Shown here: positions 53,866 to 62,650 of the stretch, piece by piece
Layout: every line of letters begins with the position of its first letter
How positions within the stretch are numbered: the stretch's first letter is position 1
NCBI RefSeq assembly: GCF_032598785.1
Contig: NZ_CP102984.1
DNA: 64,000 bases
Reading direction: 5' to 3' (one strand)
From: Terrisporobacter petrolearius
GTDB taxonomy: Bacteria; Bacillota; Clostridia; Peptostreptococcales; Peptostreptococcaceae
Made by a program: the position numbers and the translations under genes
The notes under the pieces: model-generated
Told to the model about the DNA's origin: nothing
The model's database searches: none
What the model saw: the letters and a program-made list of their open reading frames with translations, nothing else

Positions 53866-54288
53866 AACTTCCTACCTTTTTTAATAAATTTAATAGTTTT
53901 GTCTATATTATTTAGCTTTATATATTTACTAATTTAATTCTGTCTAATTCAATATTATGGAATAATATGTAGAAAGTAAAGTTAGATAATCCATTAAAAT
54001 ATTTTTTTCATAATAAAATTAAAATTCATGCAATTCAACATATATAAATAAAAAGAGTGCATATATATTTATTTATATATGCACTCTTTTGACATTGAAA
54101 TTTTAATTTTTATGTAAATGTTTATTTTTAATTAATAATAGTTCTTTATATTTCCACAAATTATTAAGTTATGTAAATATGTTCTTCTTCATATATTTTC
54201 ATTATTTAATATTAATTGTATATTCTTGCTTTTTAGTTTTTTATTTTCCATATCTATGTGTATTTCCCTCACTTTTCTTGTAACTAAT
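53866..54288. other. Intergenic region with a terminator at 54051-54090
   Basis: No gene was seen in these 423 bases. The stem AAAAGAGTGCATATATA with its complement and a six-base loop, then T run, ends transcription from the M56 gene on the minus strand. The upstream 185 bases would hold the permease promoter; no operator repeat stood out. Confidence 0.6.
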
Positions 54289-56433
54289 CTATTTAAATAT
54301 AAAATAATATTCTTTAGAATTACCTAAAAATTCTCCGTATATTTTATCATTAAGATCTTCTAATTTAGATACATCCTTTATTTTTAAATTAGCATATTTA
54401 TTTTCTTTAGCATTTAATTTAGTTTTAAAATCAACTGTTTTCACTGAATCTCCTATATGAATTTTATCTAGGCTTATTTCCATTGTCTTATTACTCTTGT
54501 TTTCTATATATAATCCATACTCCACTTTATTATTAATTATAGATATATTTTTTACTGTAATCTTAAAATCTTCATTATCTATAAATACTGGAACCATATC
54601 ACCAGAATATAGCTGGAAATTTTCACTATCTATTTTTTCTAATCTCTTTCCATTGATTTTATACTGCATACGCTCCAGTTCTTCTTTGTCTTCATTATAT
54701 TTAATAAAAGTTAAAATTTTTAAAGATTTATCATACTGAGTTTCATAAATATATCTTTTTTTATCTACCAACTCTTCTTTAGTACCTATCCAATCTGGAT
54801 AATTCCATAATCCATCCATATCAGCTCTGTCTGCCATAGCTAGTTCATCTATGTATTCTTTTTCAACATATTCAGTTGTTACTTTACATTCTCTTCCTAT
54901 ACTTTTCACATAGGATTGTGCTTGCTTGTTAACATCCTTTAATAATTTATCTGTAAAATTACCATTTAAAGCTTCCTGCCCTTCTTTTTTAGGAAACATT
55001 TCAAGTACAGAGTCTTTGTAATCGTCCCCATCTTTAGCTTCTTCTCTTTCTAAACAATAATATCCGGATTTCTCCTTAGAAAATTTTATTCTTATTGGTA
55101 TATTATAACTTGCACTTGTCATACTAAATATGTCGTTTTCGAAGCTATAATGACCATAAGTTGCCATAACATAAACTTCAACAGAATCATCATCTTCACT
55201 TTTCCCTAATATTACATGACTTTCCACATTTAACTCACCATTGAAATCTACACCATTCCAATATTTTATGTAATTATCTATTATTGCTTTTGATATGGCT
55301 TGATCTAAATCCTTTAAGTCAGTTTTTTGTGAAGCTAATAATACATTATTCTCTTCTTTATTTATAACTTTGCCATTAGTAAGAAGAACTCCGCATAAAA
55401 CAAATAAACAAGTTATTCCTGTTACAGCAAAGATTCTTTTTTTCTTTGTGAAATATTTTGAATTTTTAATTAGCTCAACTCTCTTTTTTATAGTTTTTTT
55501 ATCATCAGTCATATTTAGACCTACTGTTAATCTTTTATTTTGATTAACTTTTTCTAACACAGTAAGCATAGTAATACCGTACTTATTATGCTCTTTTTCT
55601 TTTAGAATTGATAGGACTCTTTCATCACAAGCCATCTCCATATCATTTCTCACATGTTTAAATAAATACCAAACTAAAGGGTTAAACCAGTGAATACATT
55701 GCAAAACAACTAATATATTGTCAACATAAGTATCTTTGCTTTTGAAATGGCATAATTCATGTAAGAATATATGTTGTAATTCTTCTCTACTCAAATCAAC
55801 TAAATTGCTCGGTATAATAATTCTCGTCTTAAATAATCCAACTAAAGATGGTGAATTTATCATGTCGTCAACTACCAGTTTAATTTTTCTTTTTATATGT
55901 GATTTTTCCTTACATTCCTTCAAAATATTTTCTAAATAATCACATTTATAATCTTCTTTTCTTCTAATATTTTTTATAAAATGCAAATAAATTATAATGT
56001 AAGTAGTTAAAGTTAAAATTAAACCACTTAGCCAAACAATGGGTATTATATTTTTTAAAATACTTTTTTCACTTTCAGCATTAATAGTTGAAGAACTGGA
56101 GCTATTATTAACATTTTCTTCCACAAGGTTTTTACTTGAGCTACTATCATAATTTTTACCAACATTATAGTTTATTCCCTCACTGATATTTGGTATGTTA
56201 GCGGTATTTATATCAGATTGACTGTTTATTTTTACAGGTATTTTATTAAATAAACTTAAACTACTTTCTGGTCCAAATGGAAATGCTAGTTTAATAATTA
56301 ATATCATCCATAATAAATAAGCATACTTTTTGTTGATTCTATTTTTCAATAAGCTTTTTATAAGTAATATTACTACTCCCGTTATACTACCATAAATAGT
56401 AGCATTTAATATGTACCCCCATATATTGTCCAT
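54289..56433 (-). CDS. M56 (BlaR1/MecR1-type) membrane metallopeptidase with an atypical sensor
   Basis: This 714-residue protein has a membrane peptidase of the M56 family: helices at 10-30, 37-52 and 128-155, then the zinc motif HELCH at 225-229 and the downstream metal ligand in the NPLVWYLFKHVRNDMEMACDE stretch. The fourth helix lies near 335. Outside, residues 370-714 form a sensor with no SxxK or penicillin-binding motifs; it is rich in beta strands, with a DUF4829-like or Ig-like pattern. BlaR1-type sensors cut their repressor on ligand binding. The blaI-like gene is 14 bases upstream in the same operon. Confidence 0.87.
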   Translation of the reverse strand: MDNIWGYILNATIYGSITGVVILLIKSLLKNRINKKYAYLLWMILIIKLAFPFGPESSLSLFNKIPVKINSQSDINTANIPNISEGINYNVGKNYDSSSSKNLVEENVNNSSSSSTINAESEKSILKNIIPIVWLSGLILTLTTYIIIYLHFIKNIRRKEDYKCDYLENILKECKEKSHIKRKIKLVVDDMINSPSLVGLFKTRIIIPSNLVDLSREELQHIFLHELCHFKSKDTYVDNILVVLQCIHWFNPLVWYLFKHVRNDMEMACDERVLSILKEKEHNKYGITMLTVLEKVNQNKRLTVGLNMTDDKKTIKKRVELIKNSKYFTKKKRIFAVTGITCLFVLCGVLLTNGKVINKEENNVLLASQKTDLKDLDQAISKAIIDNYIKYWNGVDFNGELNVESHVILGKSEDDDSVEVYVMATYGHYSFENDIFSMTSASYNIPIRIKFSKEKSGYYCLEREEAKDGDDYKDSVLEMFPKKEGQEALNGNFTDKLLKDVNKQAQSYVKSIGRECKVTTEYVEKEYIDELAMADRADMDGLWNYPDWIGTKEELVDKKRYIYETQYDKSLKILTFIKYNEDKEELERMQYKINGKRLEKIDSENFQLYSGDMVPVFIDNEDFKITVKNISIINNKVEYGLYIENKSNKTMEISLDKIHIGDSVKTVDFKTKLNAKENKYANLKIKDVSKLEDLNDKIYGEFLGNSKEYYFIFK

Positions 56434-56447
56434 ACTCCACCTCTTTT

Positions 56448-56813
56448 CTATTCATCCCTTAATATGTCTTTTAGCTCTTCAATTTCAGCTTTAGATAACT
56501 TCTTGTCTTTTACAAAACTAAGAACCATTTTATTTATGGATCCATTATAAAGTTTTTCTAAAAAAGACTTGCTTGCATAATTTTTATACTCTTCTTCCCT
56601 TATGCTAGCACTGTAAATATAAGATTTTTTATTGCTTTTATCCACATTTACAAAATCCTTTGATACAAGTCTTGTTATAAGTGTTTGTATAGTTTTTGGT
56701 TTCCACTCGCTTTTATCTTTTAAATTTTCTATAATTTCAGCACTTGTTGCCTCTTTTAATTTCCATAATACTTTCATTACTTCTAATTCAGATTCAGAAA
56801 TATTTTGTTTCAT
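56448..56813 (-). CDS. BlaI/MecI-family repressor
   Basis: This 121-residue repressor has the winged helix ISESELEVMKVLWKLKEATSAEIIENL, WKPKTIQTLITRLVSKDFV and the wing YIYSASI. The BlaR1-type peptidase presumably cleaves the dimer helix region (ASKSFLEKL) to release it. It heads the operon, directly downstream of two TTACA-N2-TGTAA-type dyads, so it is likely autoregulated. Confidence 0.92.
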   Translation of the reverse strand: MKQNISESELEVMKVLWKLKEATSAEIIENLKDKSEWKPKTIQTLITRLVSKDFVNVDKSNKKSYIYSASIREEEYKNYASKSFLEKLYNGSINKMVLSFVKDKKLSKAEIEELKDILRDE

Positions 56814-56834
56814 TGATTAACCTCCTTTTAAAAC

Positions 56835-56872
56835 TTACACTTGTAATCCTTAATTAAATCTTACAAGCGTAA
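56835..56872. promoter_or_regulatory. Two BlaI-type operator dyads
   Basis: TTACACTTGTAA at 56835-56846 is a match to TTACA-N2-TGTAA, and TTACAAGCGTAA at 56861-56872 is a one-mismatch partner. Their centres are 26 bases apart. Both lie just upstream of the blaI-like start, matching known bla/mec operators. Confidence 0.75.
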
Positions 56873-56892
56873 TCCAAAAAAGTCAACCTTTT

Positions 56893-57684
56893 TTAAAAAT
56901 ACAAGGTGTTAAGTTTTCCTTCTATTTCATTAAGGGGAATTTTAAATTTTGGAATACCTACATAGTAAGGTGCTATTTCGTACAATTGAAAATAAATTAC
57001 TAATTTATCATTTTCTAAATAAAACCCCTGATCATCATCTATACCTCTAAATCCTTCTTCACCTGTAAAATATAAATCATTATTTTTTTTAATTTCTTTA
57101 TTTATATAAGTATTTATAATACTTTTATAGTTTACATTATCCTTAAAAATATTTTTTAGCTTTAGCTCTTCTCCATTTTTTAAATTGTAATTAAAAGATT
57201 TTAGTACAGACATTCCATGAGCTCCACCTGTAAATTCATAAGTTAAAACTGGTATGCTAACTAAATTATTTTCATTGTAAGTCACATCATATTGGCTATA
57301 AGCTTCATATATAAACTTAGGTAGAGATGACTCTTTATTACTAATTTCATATTCTTTTTTATACTCTTCAGATTGTTTTTTTATATTATCCTTAAAACTA
57401 ACTATATAGTTATATATATCGCTGTTAATTTTATATATTGATTTTATGCTTTCTTTCTCTTTATCCTCATATTTTTCTTTTATTTGAAAATAAGGATAGT
57501 CTAAATGGGCTTCAAAAAACTCACTTTCTTCTTCAATTTTTTTAAGTTGAATATTATATAAATAATTTATTTTATCTCTATCTTTTCTAAAAATTAATGG
57601 AAAAGACTCCTGTCCTGCTGAAATGCTTGTACTAAAAAACATAATAATTAAAACTAAAAATGGTATTCTTTTTAAATTAGTCAT
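56893..57684 (-). CDS. Exported DUF3298/RsiV-like protein
   Basis: This 263-residue protein has a signal peptide (NLKRIPFLVLIIMFFSTSISA) and then a domain with the DUF4163/DUF3298 arrangement: NIQLKKIEEES, YPYFQI; VSIPVLTYEFTGGAHGMSVLKSFNYNLKNGEEL and later FYLENDKLVIYFQLYEIAPYYVGIPKFKIPLNEI. The same fold forms the lysozyme sensor of RsiV. It has no membrane anchor or sigma-factor partner, so a secreted ligand-binding role is possible. The start is ATG 57684, since the GAGGAG site lies inside the longer frame. Confidence 0.82.
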   Translation of the reverse strand: MTNLKRIPFLVLIIMFFSTSISAGQESFPLIFRKDRDKINYLYNIQLKKIEEESEFFEAHLDYPYFQIKEKYEDKEKESIKSIYKINSDIYNYIVSFKDNIKKQSEEYKKEYEISNKESSLPKFIYEAYSQYDVTYNENNLVSIPVLTYEFTGGAHGMSVLKSFNYNLKNGEELKLKNIFKDNVNYKSIINTYINKEIKKNNDLYFTGEEGFRGIDDDQGFYLENDKLVIYFQLYEIAPYYVGIPKFKIPLNEIEGKLNTLYF

Positions 57685-57740
57685 ATTAATAAATCTCCTC
57701 ATATTTTTATATAAACTTATTATTTACAAATACGCCTAAA

Positions 57741-57778
57741 AAAACGCACCTAAATCATTGGATTTAGGTGCATTTTAA
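57741..57778. terminator. Terminator downstream of the DegV gene
   Basis: GCACCTAAATC with its complement around a four-base loop, flanked by A and T runs, sits one base past the DegV stop on the minus strand. It also isolates the RsiV-like gene. Confidence 0.85.
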
Positions 57779-58624
57779 TTATTTATTCCACATACAAAGT
57801 CCTATTGTTCCTGCTCCAGTATGAGAACCTATACTTGGGCCTATATTAGTCTCTGTCATTTTAGTAAAGTTTAATTCACTATTAATTGCCTCTTTTAATT
57901 TTTCAAATTCTACTTCATTGCCTCCATGGGCAACGCCTATTCTCTTATCTTCAATATTATCTTCAAAATGCTCTTTTGTTATACTTATCAATTTTGATAT
58001 AACTTTTTTATGCCCTCTCGCTTGATCTATATTGACTATAAATCCATCTTTCATTTGTAATATTGGTTTTATGCTCAACATACTCCCTATGGCAGCCTTT
58101 GATGCTGATAGCCTTCCACCTTTTTTTAAATAATCTAAGTTGTCAACTGCAAATAATACCAATATATTATCCCTTATTTCCTCTAGTTTTTTTATTATAT
58201 TCTCTATTGATTTACCTTCTTCATTCATTTCACAAGCTGTAACAACTTGAGCTCCACAACCATAAGATAAGTTTAAGCTATCAAATATATGTATTTCTCC
58301 TTGTAAATCATTTTTTGTAATCATAGCTGATTGATATGTACCCGTAACCTTAGATGAACCACTAATATATAATATCTTTTTCCCTTGATCCAAATATTTT
58401 CTAAATATTTCTTCAAATTGAATATAAGTAGCTTGAGATGTTTTAGGTATTTCATCATATTCTTTTATGAGCTTATAAAATTCTTCATTCGTAAGATTTT
58501 GACCATCTTTATATTCAGTATCGTTGATTATTATTGTTAAAGGAATTACTTCTATATCATATAGTTTCACTAAATTTTCTGGAACATCAGCTAAACTATC
58601 GCATATTATTTTTAAATCACTCAT
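57779..58624 (-). CDS. DegV-family fatty-acid-binding protein (FakB type)
   Basis: This 281-residue protein binds a fatty acid in its core and presents it to the kinase FakA. The DegV motifs are visible: KIICDSLADVPENL, TSQATYIQFEEIF (site T-S-Q), ISGSSKVTGTYQSA with the Ser and Thr that hold the carboxylate, and IGPSIGSHTGAGTIGL. It is the third gene of an operon with the thioesterase and a MarR regulator. A second DegV paralogue lies 2 kb upstream. Confidence 0.93.
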   Translation of the reverse strand: MSDLKIICDSLADVPENLVKLYDIEVIPLTIIINDTEYKDGQNLTNEEFYKLIKEYDEIPKTSQATYIQFEEIFRKYLDQGKKILYISGSSKVTGTYQSAMITKNDLQGEIHIFDSLNLSYGCGAQVVTACEMNEEGKSIENIIKKLEEIRDNILVLFAVDNLDYLKKGGRLSASKAAIGSMLSIKPILQMKDGFIVNIDQARGHKKVISKLISITKEHFEDNIEDKRIGVAHGGNEVEFEKLKEAINSELNFTKMTETNIGPSIGSHTGAGTIGLCMWNK

Positions 58625-58643
58625 TGTGCCTATTCTCCTGTCT

Positions 58644-59084
58644 TTATTCTATCTTATTTCTATCTATTGCTTTAATAGACATCTGTTTTATAGTCTTGTA
58701 TACTACATTTAATGTTTCAGCATCTATATCCTTTGTTATATAACTATTCCATTGTTCAAGCAAATTCATTAGTCTTCCCTTTACTTGTATACCCTTTTTC
58801 GTCAATTTTATTCGGTTAGTTCTTTTATCATTTTCATCTTTTATTCTAAAAATATATTCTTTTTCTTCTAAGGATTTAATCGCTCTTGCTGTAGCTGCCT
58901 TATCAACTATTAAGGACCTTGAAAGCTCTTCTTGACTCATATTATTATTTTCATACATTTCTATTAAAAAAATATATTCTGATGCACCTATTCCTAAGTC
59001 TTTTGTATTGTTGTTTATATAAGCTTGAAATTGCCTATATAAAACTGAGATACATTTTCTCATTTCCTTATTTCTCTTATTCAT
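58644..59084 (-). CDS. MarR-family regulator
   Basis: This 146-residue protein has the MarR winged helix: GASEYIFLIEMYENNNMSQEELSRSLIVDKAATARAIKSLEEKEYIFRIKDENDKRTNRIKLTKKG. The wing DENDKR is the family hallmark. It sits between the acyl-ACP thioesterase and DegV genes, with 24 and 19 base gaps, so it likely controls fatty-acid supply through the repeats upstream of the operon. Confidence 0.93.
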   Translation of the reverse strand: MNKRNKEMRKCISVLYRQFQAYINNNTKDLGIGASEYIFLIEMYENNNMSQEELSRSLIVDKAATARAIKSLEEKEYIFRIKDENDKRTNRIKLTKKGIQVKGRLMNLLEQWNSYITKDIDAETLNVVYKTIKQMSIKAIDRNKIE

Positions 59085-59108
59085 ATTTAATATCCTTAAT
59101 CACTTATT

Positions 59109-59858
59109 TTATATTTTATACCAGTGAGTTTCTAAAAGAGCTACAACTTCTTCACTATCATTTACTAGTTCATGGTATGCACTAACTTTATCATCATTAT
59201 TCTTTATCTCAGTCTGTACACTTACTTTATCTCCATAAGTTAATTCTTTTTGGTATTTAATTTTAACTGAATAAATTTTATAATTGGTCATAACATCAAA
59301 AGGTATTGTCTCTAGTATCCATCCCAAATATGTAACATTCCCAACATGCAAATTCAAATCTATATCGGAATACCTCACATTAAATTCTTTTTTATAATCA
59401 ATATTTTGGCATTTTGAAAGTTTAAGTTTATTTCTTCCTATAATAGGATCCTTCTCATTAACACCATATGCTATATAATGTTCATCTGGTATTGATATTG
59501 GTCTTCTTTTTTGTGAATCAACTAATATTACTAAGGTCTTTCCCTGAAGAATTAAATTATTACTATCATCGTGTATTTTAAAATGTCTAACTGCATAAAA
59601 CTTATTCATACCTTCAACATAAGTTGTAGCTTTAAGCTTTTCTTTGTATTTAACGTATTTGTAAATTGTTATTTCATAATCTACTAACATCCATGTATGA
59701 TTTTCCTTTACCATGTCAGCTATTACAAAGCCATACTTTTCATCTTGGCTTAAACCAGAGTCCGCCATAAAATTCATATAAGAAGTTAAAAAACATTCTC
59801 CTCTTGCATCTGTATCTCTATATGTAACTTCATATTCTTTAGTAAATATTTTTTCCAT
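59109..59858 (-). CDS. FatA/FatB-type acyl-ACP thioesterase
   Basis: This 249-residue enzyme releases free fatty acid from acyl-carrier protein. It has two hotdog repeats: residues 1-135 (VTYRDTDARGECFLTSYMNFMAD, HTWMLVDYEITIYKY) and 150-249 (FNVRYSDIDLNLHVGNVTYLGWILE). The catalytic Asn-His pair of the second repeat lies in DLNLHVGN. It is first in the operon with MarR and DegV, so the enzyme, the regulator and the carrier work together. Confidence 0.92.
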   Translation of the reverse strand: MEKIFTKEYEVTYRDTDARGECFLTSYMNFMADSGLSQDEKYGFVIADMVKENHTWMLVDYEITIYKYVKYKEKLKATTYVEGMNKFYAVRHFKIHDDSNNLILQGKTLVILVDSQKRRPISIPDEHYIAYGVNEKDPIIGRNKLKLSKCQNIDYKKEFNVRYSDIDLNLHVGNVTYLGWILETIPFDVMTNYKIYSVKIKYQKELTYGDKVSVQTEIKNNDDKVSAYHELVNDSEEVVALLETHWYKI

Positions 59859-59911
59859 ATCTTATACCTTCTTCCTGTTATATAAATAATTTTATTTATG
59901 TTTTTGTATAA

Positions 59912-59963
59912 TTAGTTGATATGTCAATTATTTTAATCATATTTAGTTGATATGTCAATTATT
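59912..59963 (-). promoter_or_regulatory. Duplicated MarR-type operator with embedded promoter
   Basis: The 21-base unit beginning TTAGTTGATATGTCAATTAT occurs at 59912-59932 and 59943-59963, 31 bases apart. Each holds the inverted repeat TTGA-N4-TCAA. On the minus strand the distal copy supplies TTGACA (59958-59953), which is 17 bases from TAAAAT (59935-59930) next to the proximal copy, a good sigma-A promoter for the thioesterase operon. A bound repressor would cover both elements. Confidence 0.78.
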
Positions 59964-59980
59964 ATCATACTTATTTTAGT

Positions 59981-60014
59981 AAAAAGCCATAGTAAAGAAT
60001 TTAAATCTTTACTA
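59981..60014 (-). terminator. Terminator of the 60036-60566 gene
   Basis: TAGTAAAGA and complement around a six-base loop on the minus strand, followed by TGGCTTTTT. Confidence 0.55.
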
Positions 60015-60035
60015 CAGCTTCATAATTACATATTA

Positions 60036-60566
60036 TTAATTTTTAGATTTTATTTTTGCTTCACCAAGTAAGAAACCTATAGAAGTACACATTAGATCTC
60101 TAAATTGTGCTAATATTGCCACATCTTCCGTAATATCAAAAGCATAAATGCCTAATATTACCAATGCAGCAATTATGGTTATTAATAATGCTACAACAAC
60201 CTGTACTGTATTTCCATCACCATAATAATACTTAATTGTTTCTTTTTTTATCTTACATTCTTCAGTAATAGCCTTTTCTTTATCCATACTAATAGTCATT
60301 TTTTCCACATAACTATTTTTATCATTATCTTCTTTTCTTTTTGTATTAGAACTTAGTATAAATCCAAATACTGAAGCTAGAGAAGTCCTAAATATAACTT
60401 CAATTCTGTTATATAGGTCTATATCCTTTGCATCACAAATAGCTATAAATATTGTAGATAGTACTAAAAAAAATCCAAGATAAACTAAAAGTTTTGCTGC
60501 TAAGTTTAATTTATCCCAATCCATTAGTAACTCTTCAATTAAAGCTTGTACTCTACAAAATTTCAT
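60036..60566 (-). CDS. Hypothetical four-helix membrane protein
   Basis: I do not recognise this 176-residue family. Helices are at about 28-46 (LVYLGFFLVLSTIFIAI), 63-76 (short, TSLASVFGFILS), 125-148 (VVVALLITIIAALVILGIYAF) and 155-170 (FRDLMCTSIGFLLGEAK). A hydrophilic segment rich in Lys and Asp separates the first and second pairs. The two halves each end with a GF-x-L motif, suggesting internal duplication. The start is ATG 60566 after GAGGTGG. It is monocistronic with a terminator. Confidence 0.6.
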   Translation of the reverse strand: MKFCRVQALIEELLMDWDKLNLAAKLLVYLGFFLVLSTIFIAICDAKDIDLYNRIEVIFRTSLASVFGFILSSNTKRKEDNDKNSYVEKMTISMDKEKAITEECKIKKETIKYYYGDGNTVQVVVALLITIIAALVILGIYAFDITEDVAILAQFRDLMCTSIGFLLGEAKIKSKN

Positions 60567-60636
60567 AGATATCACCACCTCAAAGGTATAAATCTCCCCT
60601 TATTTTCATAATATTACATGAATGCTTATTTTGTGA

Positions 60637-60683
60637 TAAAAAAAAGAATTGTTATAATAACAGCAATTATTTTAACAATTCTA
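60637..60683 (-). terminator. Terminator of the second DegV gene
   Basis: AGAATTGTTA and complement around an AT-rich loop, followed by eight T on the minus strand, a few bases past the stop of the 60692-61567 gene. Confidence 0.82.
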
Positions 60684-60691
60684 TAATATAA

Positions 60692-61567
60692 TTATTCTCT
60701 TTGTTTCCCGTAAAAATTAATCAATAGTGTACCTTTTCCACTATGAGCTCCTATTATAGGACCTATTTTTGAATGTATGATTTCTCCAACTTCACACTCT
60801 TTTTTTAGCATTTGTTCTAATTGCATTGCCTCATGCTCACAATCAGCATGAGAAATAATTATAGTATCATATTTATCAAGCAAATAATTATCTTTTAATT
60901 TATTAATCATATGATGCTCACAAGTTTTAGTTCCTCTTATTTTTTCTACTAGCTGAAGTTTACCTCCATTATCCATATTCAATAATGGTTTTATATTTAA
61001 AGCTGTTCCAAATGTAGCAGCCACAGAACTAATCCTTCCACCTCTTTTTAGATGAAATAAGTCATCTACCTTATACCAATGACATATATTTAATCTATTT
61101 TCTTCAACCCAATTATATAACTCTTCAATAGATTTTTCCTTTAACTTTTCTTTAGCTGCTAAATAAACTAAAAGTCCTTCTCCTGAAGATGCACATAAGG
61201 AATCAACGGACATTATTTTTCTCTCCGGGTAGTCTTCTTTTAAGCTTGATATAGCTATTTGTGATGATCCATATGTTCCACTTAGGCCTGATGAAAAGCA
61301 AATATAAAGGATGTCTTTTCCTTCTTTTAATATAGGAGTAAAATATTCTATAAACCTTACTGGCGTAATTTGAGTTGTTGTTGACATTAATCCTTCTTGA
61401 GACATCTTGTAAAAAATTTTGCTATCTAGCTCTCTTTCATCAGGATAATGTGAATATACTTTTCCATTCACTTCAAAATCCATGGGAATAATTTTAATTC
61501 CAAGAGAATCTATTACTTCTAGTGGCAAATCACTAGTTGCATCAGTGAATATTTCATACTGTGTCAT
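60692..61567 (-). CDS. DegV-family fatty-acid-binding protein (second paralogue)
   Basis: The 291-residue protein starts at ATG 61567 after AGGGGG. It has the DegV motifs FTDATSDLPLEVIDSLGIKIIP, TTTQITPVRFIEYF, ICFSSGLSGTYGSSQIA and IGPIIGAHSGKGTLLINF. The Thr-Gln binding motif replaces TSQ of the other copy, so ligand preference may differ. It is transcribed alone with its own terminator and is not in the MarR operon. Confidence 0.93.
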   Translation of the reverse strand: MTQYEIFTDATSDLPLEVIDSLGIKIIPMDFEVNGKVYSHYPDERELDSKIFYKMSQEGLMSTTTQITPVRFIEYFTPILKEGKDILYICFSSGLSGTYGSSQIAISSLKEDYPERKIMSVDSLCASSGEGLLVYLAAKEKLKEKSIEELYNWVEENRLNICHWYKVDDLFHLKRGGRISSVAATFGTALNIKPLLNMDNGGKLQLVEKIRGTKTCEHHMINKLKDNYLLDKYDTIIISHADCEHEAMQLEQMLKKECEVGEIIHSKIGPIIGAHSGKGTLLINFYGKQRE

Positions 61568-61665
61568 ATATTTTTCCCCCTTTTTCATAAACAAAGTATA
61601 TATGATTTCTAATTATATTGTAATTATAGTAGTCTTTCATTCAATTTTCAATTATTATACACATA

Positions 61666-61696
61666 AAAAAATAGAGGTTTGCACCTCTACTTTTTT
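61666..61696 (-). terminator. Terminator of the DUF4397 gene
   Basis: AGAGGT/ACCTCT stem with a four-base loop, T run on the minus strand, 18 bases after the stop. Confidence 0.82.
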
Positions 61697-61713
61697 ATAA
61701 ATAATTTTATTAA

Positions 61714-62328
61714 CTATTTAAATCTTACAAAGGTACTTCCATCCAAAGACTGCACTCCTAATAGATTTGGCGGATTACCAACTACATAAATAGTATATAC
61801 CTTTTGACTTTTTAAATCTGTATTTAGGGTTAATACAGTATCTTCTGTATCAGCAAGATTTACTGTTAAATTATAGGAACCTGAAAGTAGTTGGACATAA
61901 TCTGTTGCATCCATAAATCCTATATCTGTAAATGCCAAATTTCCATCTATTAATACATCTACATTTGGTGCATCAGGTGATAAATGTATAATTCTTACTC
62001 TGCTTTCATCTTCAAGTAAATCATCTGCATTACCTTCTATATATGGTATTAATTGAAGATCTTCAGAATTCCCTACTGCAGCTATGGTTATTACTTCTTT
62101 TTCTGGTATCCTAATGTTTTGTGTAAGTATAGGAGTTTCTTGTTGCCCAGCTGAAAATACTTCTATTTTATATTCTCCCATTGGTAGCTGAACATACTCA
62201 GTAAAGTCTTTAAATTGTAAATTTTTAAAAGCAAGTCCTCCATTAACGTAGATATCTACTGAAGATCCATTTGGAGAAGCATGAAACACTCTCACATAAG
62301 ATACATCCATATCATTTCTAATAAACAT
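61714..62328 (-). CDS. Protein with two DUF4397 domains
   Basis: This 204-residue protein is two DUF4397 beta-sandwich repeats. Repeat one has VRVFHASPNGSSVDIYVNGG and FTEYVQLPMGEYKIEVF; repeat two has VRIIHLSPDAPNVDVLIDGN and ATDYVQLLSGSYNLTV. The domain is usual in extracellular proteins of Firmicutes, yet no signal peptide, lipobox or membrane helix precedes it, so it may be internal, surface-bound by another route, or spore-associated. Function unknown. Confidence 0.85.
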   Translation of the reverse strand: MFIRNDMDVSYVRVFHASPNGSSVDIYVNGGLAFKNLQFKDFTEYVQLPMGEYKIEVFSAGQQETPILTQNIRIPEKEVITIAAVGNSEDLQLIPYIEGNADDLLEDESRVRIIHLSPDAPNVDVLIDGNLAFTDIGFMDATDYVQLLSGSYNLTVNLADTEDTVLTLNTDLKSQKVYTIYVVGNPPNLLGVQSLDGSTFVRFK

Positions 62329-62423
62329 AAAATTATCATCCCCCTTATATAAAACAATAATAAATAGCTTTTTATTAATAATTCTATGTTAAATATTTTT
62401 TTTTGATACACATTAAAATCAAA

Positions 62424-62452
62424 TTGACAAAATATGTAAATTGATATACTAT
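62424..62452 (+). promoter_or_regulatory. Plus-strand promoter in a gene-free region
   Basis: TTGACA and TACTAT are separated by 17 bases. It points into the intergenic region, where no plus-strand gene exists, and is followed within 80 bases by a terminator. Confidence 0.45.
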
Positions 62453-62458
62453 AATATT

Positions 62459-62532
62459 AACAATAAGATAATTAATAATTATATTTTGAAGATATAAAAA
62501 AGTCAGAAGTCTTTCACCTTCTGACTTTTTTT
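62459..62532 (+). ncRNA. Candidate small RNA of about 74 nt
   Basis: The promoter above would start transcription near 62459. A strong stem (AAAAAGTCAGAAG and complement, 62497-62532) with T run ends it. The interval has no ORF. A second stem with T run at 62620-62647 could end a longer form of about 190 nt. The call rests on promoter plus terminator only. Confidence 0.3.
62497..62532. terminator. Bidirectional terminator
   Basis: AAAAAAGTCAGAAG and complement around an eight-base loop, with T runs on both strands. It can end the SNF2 gene on the minus strand or the plus-strand small transcript. Confidence 0.8.
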
Positions 62533-62619
62533 GTCTTTAAATATTTTTAACCCTTAGATATAGTAATTAATTAACTTAAATTGTATTCTTACTTTCCCCG
62601 AGTATGAATTATAATGTTT

Positions 62620-62647
62620 AAAGATGGTTTTCACCATCTTTTTTTCT
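62620..62647 (+). terminator. Plus-strand terminator without an assigned gene
   Basis: AAAGATGGT/ACCATCTTT around TTTC, with a run of seven T on the plus strand. On the minus strand the T run is weak, so it points to plus-strand transcription. Confidence 0.65.
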
Positions 62648-62650
62648 TGT

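Noticed and set aside
58524..59185. Overlapping plus-strand ORFs across DegV, MarR and thioesterase genes
   Set aside because: They lie antisense to three well-supported genes and show no domain or ribosome-site support.
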